Assembly (NCBI GenBank): GCA_031262265.1
Contig: JAISIB010000161.1
Coordinates: forward strand, 1-14,722
Origin: Prevotellaceae bacterium
GTDB lineage: Bacteria; Bacteroidota; Bacteroidia; Bacteroidales; Bacteroidaceae
Length of the DNA stretch: 14,722 nucleotides
Reading direction: 5' to 3'
Shown: positions 1-6,826 of the stretch, one piece after another
Position numbering within the stretch: the first letter of the stretch is position 1
Layout: every line of letters begins with the position of its first letter
Made by a program: the position numbers and the translations under genes
The notes under the pieces: model-generated
Databases searched by the model: none
What the model saw: only the letters and a program-made list of their open reading frames with translations
What the model was told of the DNA's origin: nothing

Positions 1-395
1 TCGCGCAATATTTTCGTCAACTCGCGCGTGTCGATGCCGGTGACGCCGGGAATTTGTTCACGCTTCAGCCAATCCGACAAACTCTCTTTCGCATTCCAAT
101 GACTGTATTCCCACGAATAATCGCTGACTATAATAGCCTCCGCATGTATTCGCTCGCTCTCGGTAAATAGCGGCAATCCGTTCGGAGCCACATCCATGGG
201 AGGAACGCCATAGTTTCCGACGAGCGGAAACGTCAATGTCATTAGCTGACCTGCGTAGGAAGGATCTGTCAGACTCTCGGGATAGCCGGTCATGGCGGTA
301 TTAAACACCACCTCGCCTGCGATAGGTTTCTCGTAGCCAAACGACTTGCCGGAGAAACGGCTGCCGTCGTCAAGAAGTAAAGTTACATTTCTCAT
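1..395 (-). CDS. carA: Carbamoyl-phosphate synthase small subunit (partial, N-terminal part)
   Basis: This is the glutaminase subunit of carbamoyl-phosphate synthase. With CarB it makes carbamoyl phosphate from glutamine, bicarbonate and ATP for arginine and pyrimidine synthesis in the cytoplasm. The first 131 residues are present. They start MRNVTLLLDDGSRFSG and include the family motifs FNTAMTGYPESLTDPSYAGQ and, at the window edge, IPGVTGIDTRELTKILR. These belong to the N-terminal CarA domain; the C-terminal class I amidotransferase domain lies beyond the left edge. The ATG at 393-395 is the natural start. The purF-like stop codon lies 18 nt upstream, so the two genes are probably cotranscribed. 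carB would be expected next but is outside the window. Confidence 0.95.
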   Translation of the reverse strand, partial: MRNVTLLLDDGSRFSGKSFGYEKPIAGEVVFNTAMTGYPESLTDPSYAGQLMTLTFPLVGNYGVPPMDVAPNGLPLFTESERIHAEAIIVSDYSWEYSHWNAKESLSDWLKREQIPGVTGIDTRELTKILR

Positions 396-413
396 TCGCT
401 CTATTGAAAAGGA

Positions 414-2348
414 TTACCGCATACTCGGATTGGATTCTTCCGTAAAACGCAATCGGTATACGTTCAGTTGATATACATGTTCTATATATTGGATAAACGC
501 CTCGTTGACTTGCTTCACGCCACCGGGTGTAGGATAATTGCCGCTAAAATACCAATCACCCGTATGATTCGGGCATGCTTCGTGCAGACCTTCCAACGGT
601 TGATAGACAATCTCCACGACGGCACGCGTACCTGCGGGCGTAAGCATCTTCGCTATTTGTGCAGAAATCTCTTCATCGGTAAACGGTGCGTATATGTCCT
701 TTACATAGTTCACCATCTCCTCGCACGGCAATTCCCGCTGGGCGATGGCTTTGGCATAGGCTCCTTCTATAATATCACGCCGGCCTTGAATCTTCAACAA
801 CTCAATAGCTGCCCGAAACGCCGCGAATTCATTCATGCTTGCCATATCTATGCCGTAGTAATCAGGGTATCTGATCTGAGGAGAAGAAGATACGATCACT
901 ATTTTCTTCGGATTCAAGCGATCCAAAATACCGATGATACTTTGTTTAAGCGTCGTTCCGCGCACGATGCTGTCGTCTATCACGACCAGATTGTCCGTAT
1001 GCGGCACAATACTTCCGTAGGTCACGTCGTAGACGTGCGCAGCCAAATCTTCTCGGCTCTTTCCTTCGGCAATGAACGTACGCAGTTTGATGTCTTTGAT
1101 AGCCACTTTCTCACTGCGGATGCGCATAGAAAGTATTTCTTGCAGTTTCTCATCGGCATCAGATCTATTTTTTAGTTGCGCAATCTGTTCGGCTTTTTGC
1201 TTATTCAGATACGAATCCAAGCCTTGAAGCATGCCGAAGAAAGCGACTTCTGCCGTATTCGGGATAAAAGAGAAGACCGTATTACGTATATCGTAATCTA
1301 CGGCTTTCAGAATCGGTTCTACTAAATTACTCCCCAAGGCCTTGCGCTCCTCGTATATATCCGCATCGCTACCGCGCGAGAAGTAGATACGTTCAAACGA
1401 ACATTTACGCACCTGCTTCGGCTCGTTGATCTGCGCCAACCTGACGCTTCCGTCTTTGCTGAATAGTATGGATTCACCCGGCTGCAATTCCCGCACATCT
1501 TCAATACCTATGTTGAGTGCCGTCTGTATTACCGGACGTTCGGAGGCCACTACTGCCACTTCTTCGTCCACATAGTAGAACGCCGGACGAATGCCCCACG
1601 GATCGCGAACGGCAAAAGATTCGCCGCTACCGGTCATTCCGCAGATCACGTAACCTCCATCCCACAACGGACTGGATGTTTTCAATACATTGGCCATGTC
1701 CATGCGGTCTTCAATCGCATTCGTAATGTCTGTGCCGTGTAATCCTTCTTTCTCACACAGTTGAAACAAACGTTCGGCTTCGCGGTCGAGGCGATGACCT
1801 ACTTGCTCCAATATAATATATGTGTCCGAATATTGACGCGGGTGCTGACCAAAAGAAGTAATATACTTAAAGATTTCTTCTACGTTAGTCATGTTGAAAT
1901 TGCCGCACAAAGCGAGATTTTTCGCGCGCCAATTGTTACGACGAAGGAACGGGTGCACATAAGACATGCCGGATTTTCCGGTCGTGCTGTATCGTAAGTG
2001 CCCCATGTATACTTCTCCGGCAAAGGGGATAGTCGTTTTGGCGAATGAGACATCCGCTACTTGTTCGGACGTATAGGCGGCGATTTGATGATGAACGTTG
2101 TCGAATATTTCCGTAATAGCCCCCGAACCCAGAGCGCGTTCACGAAACATATATTCTTCGCCGGCATGAGCTTCAAGTTTGACACAGGCCATCCCTGCTC
2201 CCTCTTGTCCGCGATTGTGCTGCTTCTCCATCATCAGATAGAGCTTGTTTAGCCCGTACATCCACGTCCCATATTTATGTTGGTAGTATTCTAATGGTTT
2301 ACGCAGGCGTATCAGCACGATACCACATTCATGTTTCAGTTGTTCCAT
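414..2348 (-). CDS. purF: Amidophosphoribosyltransferase-type class II glutamine amidotransferase (divergent PurF)
   Basis: Probable glutamine PRPP amidotransferase, the first step of purine synthesis. I use the ATG at 2346-2348 (644 residues), which gives MEQLKHECGI with a seven-residue propeptide before the presumed nucleophile Cys8. A more upstream in-frame Met at 2378 lies ahead of the promoter -7 box and is unlikely. Glutaminase motifs are QHNRGQEGAG (43-52), GHLRYSTTG (116-124) and ALCGN (146-150). The PRPP loop is VVIDDSIVRGTTLK (455-468). Compared with typical PurF of about 470-500 residues it is long. It has a lysine/glutamate-rich insert at about 383-420 and a C-terminal extension from about 570 with CPNHTGDWY (592-600). 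The usual HNGN of the glutaminase is LCGN here. The fold is certain; the exact substrate is inferred. It sits 18 nt upstream of carA and has its own consensus promoter. Confidence 0.85.
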   Translation of the reverse strand: MEQLKHECGIVLIRLRKPLEYYQHKYGTWMYGLNKLYLMMEKQHNRGQEGAGMACVKLEAHAGEEYMFRERALGSGAITEIFDNVHHQIAAYTSEQVADVSFAKTTIPFAGEVYMGHLRYSTTGKSGMSYVHPFLRRNNWRAKNLALCGNFNMTNVEEIFKYITSFGQHPRQYSDTYIILEQVGHRLDREAERLFQLCEKEGLHGTDITNAIEDRMDMANVLKTSSPLWDGGYVICGMTGSGESFAVRDPWGIRPAFYYVDEEVAVVASERPVIQTALNIGIEDVRELQPGESILFSKDGSVRLAQINEPKQVRKCSFERIYFSRGSDADIYEERKALGSNLVEPILKAVDYDIRNTVFSFIPNTAEVAFFGMLQGLDSYLNKQKAEQIAQLKNRSDADEKLQEILSMRIRSEKVAIKDIKLRTFIAEGKSREDLAAHVYDVTYGSIVPHTDNLVVIDDSIVRGTTLKQSIIGILDRLNPKKIVIVSSSPQIRYPDYYGIDMASMNEFAAFRAAIELLKIQGRRDIIEGAYAKAIAQRELPCEEMVNYVKDIYAPFTDEEISAQIAKMLTPAGTRAVVEIVYQPLEGLHEACPNHTGDWYFSGNYPTPGGVKQVNEAFIQYIEHVYQLNVYRLRFTEESNPSMR

Positions 2349-2365
2349 TCCGTTTTTTTCGCGCG

Positions 2366-2397
2366 CAAAGATAGGCAATTATCGGAGAATGTACAAA
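2366..2397 (-). promoter_or_regulatory. Bacteroides-type promoter for purF-carA
   Basis: On the minus strand a -33 TTTG (2394-2397) is followed after exactly 20 nt by TATCTTTG (2366-2373). This is a full match to the Bacteroidota consensus TTTG-N(19-21)-TAnnTTTG. Transcription should start a few bases before 2358, giving a very short leader before the ATG at 2348. This placement excludes the in-frame Met codon at 2378 as the start of the gene. Confidence 0.8.
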
Positions 2398-2427
2398 CGA
2401 TTCATTTTCCTACGAGCTAATTTGAAC

Positions 2428-2461
2428 AACTAACTTTGAAAATATATTTTCGCGGTTAGTT
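2428..2461 (-). terminator. Possible weak AT-rich hairpin after hisB
   Basis: AACTAAC (2428-2434) and GTTAGTT (2455-2461) form a 7-bp inverted repeat. Its loop contains a perfect 14-bp palindrome, GAAAATATATTTTC (2438-2451). It lies about 45 nt past the hisB stop and upstream of the purF promoter. It could help end the his transcript, but it is AT-rich and has no clear T-run, so this is a weak call. Confidence 0.25.
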
Positions 2462-2469
2462 ATTTTACG

Positions 2470-2485
2470 AAGATACGGAGTTATT
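2470..2485. repeat. 16-nt word repeated past two gene ends (copy 1)
   Basis: AAGATACGGAGTTATT occurs here, 20 nt past the hisB stop, and again at 8771-8786 in the same orientation. On the minus strand it reads AATAACTCCGTATCTT. Its TATCTT end resembles an incomplete -7 box (TATCTTCG here), but no -33 element is present. Confidence 0.5.
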
Positions 2486-2504
2486 TTAGCGAGATACCGC
2501 CGTG

Positions 2505-3626
2505 TTACAACACGCCCTTAGTGCTCGGCAATTCATAACGATATACGTCACGACGAATCGCCATGCGAATGGCACGAGCCAGTGCCTTAAATATACCTTC
2601 TATTTTGTGATGTTCGTTTTGCCCGTCGGCATGGATATAAAGATTCATCTTCGCAGCGTCGCTGAACGACTTGAAAAAATGCATAAACATCTCTGTCGGC
2701 ATTTCGCCTACCATCTCCCGCTGAAACGAGGCTTCCCACACCAACCACGACCGCCCGCCGAAATCAAGAGCTACCGTGCAAATGACATCGTCCATAGGTA
2801 GACAAAAACCATAACGTTCGATGCCGCGCTTGGAACCGAGTGCCCGATACAAACACTCGCCCAAGGCGATAGCCGTATCCTCGATGGTGTGATGTTCGTC
2901 CACGTATAAATCTCCTTGCACACGTACTGTCAAGTCGATGCCGGCATGTTTTCCGATTTGTTCCAGTAGATGATTGAAAAAGCCTATACCGGTATTTACC
3001 TCACATGCTCCGCTCCCGTCCAAATTCAGTCGTACGAAGATGTCGGTTTCCTGCGTCGTTCGCTGTACGGTGGCGATCCGTTCGCCGGCAAATAGAAATT
3101 CCGAGACCTTGTCCCAATCTGTTGTGATCAACGCGCAGCAATCTTCCAAGCCTTCGGCGACCAATTCTTCGGGAGATGCTCCCAAATAGATCGCACGACA
3201 GCCCAAATTCTTAGCCAGTCGAACGTCAGTCAATCGGTCGCCTATCACAAAGCTACCGGCCAAGTCGTACTCCGGATTATCCAGATACTTTTTCAACATA
3301 CCTGTTCGCGGTTTGCGCGTAGGTGCGTTGTCGGACGGCATACTCCGGTCAATCAATATATCGTCGAACATTACTCCTTCTCCTGCCAACGTTTTCAATA
3401 TCAAGTGTTGAGCCGGCCAGAACGTTTCTTCGGGAAACGAATCCGTACCCAATCCGTCTTGATTGGTCACCATGACGAACTCGTAATCAAGTTTCTCGCG
3501 AATAAAAGCAAGATTACGAATCACTCGAGGATAAAATTCCAACTTCTCCAACGCATCCAGTTGATAATCCGTAGGAGGTTCTACGACGATTGTACCGTCA
3601 CGGTCGATAAACAAAACTTTTTTCAT
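2505..3626 (-). CDS. hisB: Bifunctional histidinol-phosphatase / imidazoleglycerol-phosphate dehydratase
   Basis: This protein catalyses two histidine pathway steps: dehydration of imidazoleglycerol phosphate and dephosphorylation of histidinol phosphate. With the ATG at 3624-3626 it has 373 residues. Residues 1 to about 165 are a HAD-type phosphatase with FIDRDGT (nucleophile Asp8, Asp10), VTNQDGLG (53-60), RKP (104-106) and VIGDR (127-131). Residues from about 183 to the end are the dehydratase, with DEHHTIED (243-250) and NEHHKIEG (337-344), the two metal-binding motifs. The end, LPSTKGVL, is typical of the family. The start overlaps the hisC stop as ATGA, which favours translational coupling and rules out the longer in-frame reading. 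The zinc-binding loop known from the E. coli phosphatase domain has lost all four ligands here (see findings). It is the last gene of the his block. Confidence 0.96.
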   Translation of the reverse strand: MKKVLFIDRDGTIVVEPPTDYQLDALEKLEFYPRVIRNLAFIREKLDYEFVMVTNQDGLGTDSFPEETFWPAQHLILKTLAGEGVMFDDILIDRSMPSDNAPTRKPRTGMLKKYLDNPEYDLAGSFVIGDRLTDVRLAKNLGCRAIYLGASPEELVAEGLEDCCALITTDWDKVSEFLFAGERIATVQRTTQETDIFVRLNLDGSGACEVNTGIGFFNHLLEQIGKHAGIDLTVRVQGDLYVDEHHTIEDTAIALGECLYRALGSKRGIERYGFCLPMDDVICTVALDFGGRSWLVWEASFQREMVGEMPTEMFMHFFKSFSDAAKMNLYIHADGQNEHHKIEGIFKALARAIRMAIRRDVYRYELPSTKGVL

Positions 3627-4660
3627 GGATATGATTTCAGCGCATTCAATAGTAAATGATTCTCGATACGACTTCCCACCGTGATACGCAGACAATCCTT
3701 GCACAAGGCAACGTTGCTCCGATTGCGGACAACAATTCCGGCCGCAATCAGATATTTGTAGACGTCTTCCGCATCTCTCGCCATGCGCGCCAGAAAGAAA
3801 TTGGCATCCGAGTGATATACTTTGTCAACGATGGGCAAATGCTCTATTTCTTTCATCAGATTGGCGCGTTCCCGCTTAATAGCTTCCACCCATGTCGTTA
3901 TTTCATGCGCCCGAAACACCATATCCAATCCTTGTTTTTGCGTTAGATAGTTGATGTTATACGGATACTTGATTTTACTCAGCAGCGCAATTATTTCAGG
4001 AGAAGCAAACGCCATTCCCAAGCGAATACCGGCAGACCCCCAAGCTTTAGAAAAGGTTTGTAATACAATCAGATTCGGATATCGTTTAAGTTTACGCAGG
4101 TATGATGGCTTCGCAGAGAAATCCGAATACGCTTCATCTAAGATTACCAAGCCTTCAAACTTCTCTATAATAGTATCTATTTCGCGATGAGATAAATCAT
4201 TACCTGTCGGATTGTTGGGCGAACACAGAAAAATCAGTTTGGTATTTTCATCTGTCGCTTTCAACACCGTATCTGCCTCTAATTGGAAATCAGGAGATAG
4301 TAATGCCTTGCGATAGGCGACGTCGTTAGTAGCCGCTGCCACCGCATACATACCATACGTCGGCTCGATAGCCACTACGTTGTCAATCCCAGGCCGACAA
4401 AATGCCCGCATAGGCAGATCAATAGCCTCATCACTTCCGTTTCCTAAAAAGATTTGTTCGGGTTCTACTCCTTTCAGTCGTGCCAACGCTTGCTTCAACT
4501 CCCATTGCATGGGGTCAGGATACCGATTGTGCGGGCTATTATATGGATTCTCGTTGGCATCTAAAAAGACCGACGCCGTACCGTGATATTCGTTACGCGC
4601 CGAAGCATAGGGCTTCATCGCCCAGATATTAGCGCGGGTTAGTTCTTTTAGTGACTTCAT
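3623..4660 (-). CDS. hisC: Histidinol-phosphate aminotransferase
   Basis: PLP-dependent fold-type I aminotransferase that converts imidazole-acetol phosphate and glutamate to histidinol phosphate. It has 345 residues, normal for HisC. Visible motifs are DANENPYNSP (34-43), LGNGSDEAID (72-81), PNNPTG (148-153), LDEAYSDF (174-181) and TFSKAWGSAGIRLG (202-215), where Lys205 is the expected PLP-binding lysine. The start is the ATG at 4658-4660, which overlaps the hisD stop as ATGA. An in-frame TTG two codons earlier (4664-4666) is less likely. The gene also ends in an ATGA overlap with hisB, so hisD, hisC and hisB look translationally coupled. Confidence 0.96.
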   Translation of the reverse strand: MKSLKELTRANIWAMKPYASARNEYHGTASVFLDANENPYNSPHNRYPDPMQWELKQALARLKGVEPEQIFLGNGSDEAIDLPMRAFCRPGIDNVVAIEPTYGMYAVAAATNDVAYRKALLSPDFQLEADTVLKATDENTKLIFLCSPNNPTGNDLSHREIDTIIEKFEGLVILDEAYSDFSAKPSYLRKLKRYPNLIVLQTFSKAWGSAGIRLGMAFASPEIIALLSKIKYPYNINYLTQKQGLDMVFRAHEITTWVEAIKRERANLMKEIEHLPIVDKVYHSDANFFLARMARDAEDVYKYLIAAGIVVRNRSNVALCKDCLRITVGSRIENHLLLNALKSYP

Positions 4661-5952
4661 TGCCAACGAAAATTTATATGCTGAGACTTCATACGAATCG
4701 TTACGGCACGTTTATGCCCCTCCAACTCCTCCGTATCAGCCAATCGACAGGCGATTTTACCGGCGTTAGCCAGACCGGCAGGAGTGAGATGTTGAAACGT
4801 AATCTTACGGACGAAGCTATCTACATTGACTCCGCTATACATACGCGCATAGGCATTGGTCGGCAGCGTGTGGTTAGTGCCCGAAGCATAGTCGCCTACG
4901 CTTTCGGGTGACCAATGTCCCAAAAAGACCGAGCCGGCATTGATTACTTTTTCTTCTATGGCTTCGTAATCATCCATTTGTATAATCAAGTGTTCGGGTG
5001 CGTAGTAATTAGAAAAAGCTATCGCCTCCTGCATATCGCTCACTAAGATCAGTTTACAATGTTCCAGTGACTTCTTCGCCAGCGATTGGCGCGGTAGCTT
5101 TTCCACTTGCTTATCAATTTCTGTCGCTACGGCTTTCAAAAGATTCGGTGCATCCGTGACCAAGACGGCTTGGCTATCAGCACCATGCTCAGCTTGCGAA
5201 AGTAAATCTGCCGCAATAAAATCAGGATGAGCGGTAGCGTCTGCAATTACCAATACTTCCGAAGGACCGGCCGGCATATCAATCGCGACATCGCGCAAGC
5301 CGACAAGCTGTTTAGCCGCCGTCACGTACTGATTTCCTGGCCCAAATATTTTATAAACCTGAGGGATGCTCTGCGTTCCGTAAGCCATCGCTGCAATAGC
5401 TTGCGCGCCGCCCACTTTGAACACGCGATTGACGCCGGCCAACTGCGCCGCGAACAAAATAGCCGGATGTACGTTACCCATCCGGTCGGGCGGCGTACAA
5501 AGTATGACTTCCGCGCATTGGGCTATCTTTGCCGGCACCGCTAACATCAACACCGTAGACAGCAACGGGGCAGTTCCTCCGGGCACGTAAATACCTACTT
5601 TTTCTATTCCCACCGACTTTTGCCAGCAAGTAACGCCTCCGGTAGTTTGCATCTTACGTTTGGTCACTCGTTGTTGCGTGTGAAAGACTGTAATATTATG
5701 GTGTGCTTTCCGTATAGCCATTTCCAATTCGCGACTAACCATTGCTTCTTCTATCTCGCGCTTGCTTACTTCCAACGTCTTTAATACGACCTTATCAAAT
5801 TTATGTTCGTAGTCGAACAGAGCAGCATCGCCAATGACGCGCACTCGATTAAGAATGGTCTCTACTTGTGCGAAAAGTATTTCCGTATCAAATGCAGGGC
5901 GTTTAGCTATTTCTTCCCATTGCTCCGTCTTCGGATATTGTATGATCTGCAT
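4657..5952 (-). CDS. hisD: Histidinol dehydrogenase
   Basis: Zinc-dependent, NAD-linked enzyme for the last two oxidations of the pathway, from histidinol to histidine. The protein has 431 residues, full length for the family. Motifs seen are VPGGTAPLLSTVLM (123-136), FGPGNQYVTAAK (203-214), DMPAGPSEVLVIAD (225-238), LLSQAEHGADSQA (250-262), YAPEHLI (317-323) and GDYASGTNHTLPT (353-365). By alignment with the E. coli enzyme, Glu320 and His321 are the catalytic pair, and Gln253, His256, Asp354 and His413 are the zinc ligands. All are present, so the enzyme should be active. It starts 7 nt after the hisG stop and overlaps hisC by 4 nt. Confidence 0.97.
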   Translation of the reverse strand: MQIIQYPKTEQWEEIAKRPAFDTEILFAQVETILNRVRVIGDAALFDYEHKFDKVVLKTLEVSKREIEEAMVSRELEMAIRKAHHNITVFHTQQRVTKRKMQTTGGVTCWQKSVGIEKVGIYVPGGTAPLLSTVLMLAVPAKIAQCAEVILCTPPDRMGNVHPAILFAAQLAGVNRVFKVGGAQAIAAMAYGTQSIPQVYKIFGPGNQYVTAAKQLVGLRDVAIDMPAGPSEVLVIADATAHPDFIAADLLSQAEHGADSQAVLVTDAPNLLKAVATEIDKQVEKLPRQSLAKKSLEHCKLILVSDMQEAIAFSNYYAPEHLIIQMDDYEAIEEKVINAGSVFLGHWSPESVGDYASGTNHTLPTNAYARMYSGVNVDSFVRKITFQHLTPAGLANAGKIACRLADTEELEGHKRAVTIRMKSQHINFRWQ

Positions 5953-5959
5953 GTGTCTT

Positions 5960-6814
5960 TCAAATTATCATTTTCTCTATCGGCAGCACAAGAATTCCTT
6001 CCGCACCCAACGCCTTTAATTTTCCGATACTCTCCCAAAAGCATTGTTCGTCTAAAACCGTATGCACAGAACACCAATCTGCCTCAGCCAACGGCATGAC
6101 CGTAGGACTTTTCATGCCCGGCAATACGGCTAAAATATCTTTCAACTTGACTTTCGGCACGTTCATCAGTACATACTTCTTATCTTCGGCTGCTTTCACC
6201 GCATCTATACGGAAAAGAAGTTCATTCAGCGTGTGCGTCTTTTCGCTATCCAAGCCGGGCGTCACAATAAGCAGAGCTTCCGACTGCATTACCGTCTCCA
6301 CTTCTCGCAAGCGGTTACTTACCAATGTGGAACCTGAACTGACAATATCAAAAATAGCATCGGCTAAACCAATACCCGGAGCCACCTCGACCGATCCGGT
6401 AATAACATGTATCTCCGATTTTACGCCGTGCTTCGCTAAGTAACTTTCCAATATATAAGGATAAGAAGTCGCTATCTTTTTTCCATTGAACCAAGCCAAT
6501 CCCGCCGAATAATCCGCATCTTTCGGTATGGCCAACGACAAACGGCAACGGCTAAACCCTAAACGTTTGACGATGTCCGCTGCTTCGTGCTTCTCGCAAA
6601 ATTCATTTTCGCCCACGATTCCCGCATCCGCTACGCCGGTGGCTACCGATTGCGGGATGTCATCATCCCGCAGGAAGAGCACTTCGAGCGGGAAATTGGA
6701 GGCTTGTACTAAAAGCGTGCGCTTCGAAGCATTTAGCTTTATGCCTGCTTCTGCCAGTAAAGCCATCGTATCCTCAAACAAACGGCCTTTTGCCTGTACT
6801 GCTATTCGTAACAT
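5960..6814 (-). CDS. hisG: ATP phosphoribosyltransferase, long form
   Basis: Catalyses the committed step of histidine synthesis, joining PRPP and ATP. At 284 residues it is the long HisG form, with its own C-terminal regulatory domain (about 206-284). It therefore should not need HisZ and is probably feedback-inhibited by histidine. Catalytic-domain motifs include AVQAKGRL (5-12), GVADAGIVGENEF (60-72) and the PRPP-binding stretch GSVEVAPGIGLADAIFDIV (140-158). The start is the ATG at 6812-6814, 12 nt after the stop of the upstream protease lipoprotein gene. No Bacteroides-type -7 box lies in that gap or in the last 400 bp of the upstream gene. Confidence 0.97.
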   Translation of the reverse strand: MLRIAVQAKGRLFEDTMALLAEAGIKLNASKRTLLVQASNFPLEVLFLRDDDIPQSVATGVADAGIVGENEFCEKHEAADIVKRLGFSRCRLSLAIPKDADYSAGLAWFNGKKIATSYPYILESYLAKHGVKSEIHVITGSVEVAPGIGLADAIFDIVSSGSTLVSNRLREVETVMQSEALLIVTPGLDSEKTHTLNELLFRIDAVKAAEDKKYVLMNVPKVKLKDILAVLPGMKSPTVMPLAEADWCSVHTVLDEQCFWESIGKLKALGAEGILVLPIEKMII

Positions 6815-6826
6815 ATTTGTCTCTAT

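Noticed and set aside
468..1175. Rightward reading frame of 235 codons opposite purF
   Set aside because: It is antisense to a clearly conserved gene and its translation has no recognisable motif; it is a shadow of purF codon usage.
2349..2378. Longer purF start at the in-frame ATG near 2378, adding ten residues
   Set aside because: It lies upstream of the -7 box at 2366-2373, so it would not be in the transcript, and the shorter start gives the normal short propeptide before Cys8.
3627..3704. Longer hisB start adding 26 residues inside the hisC gene
   Set aside because: The extension is out-of-frame hisC sequence, and the ATGA overlap plus the conserved MKKVLFIDRDGT start mark the true beginning.
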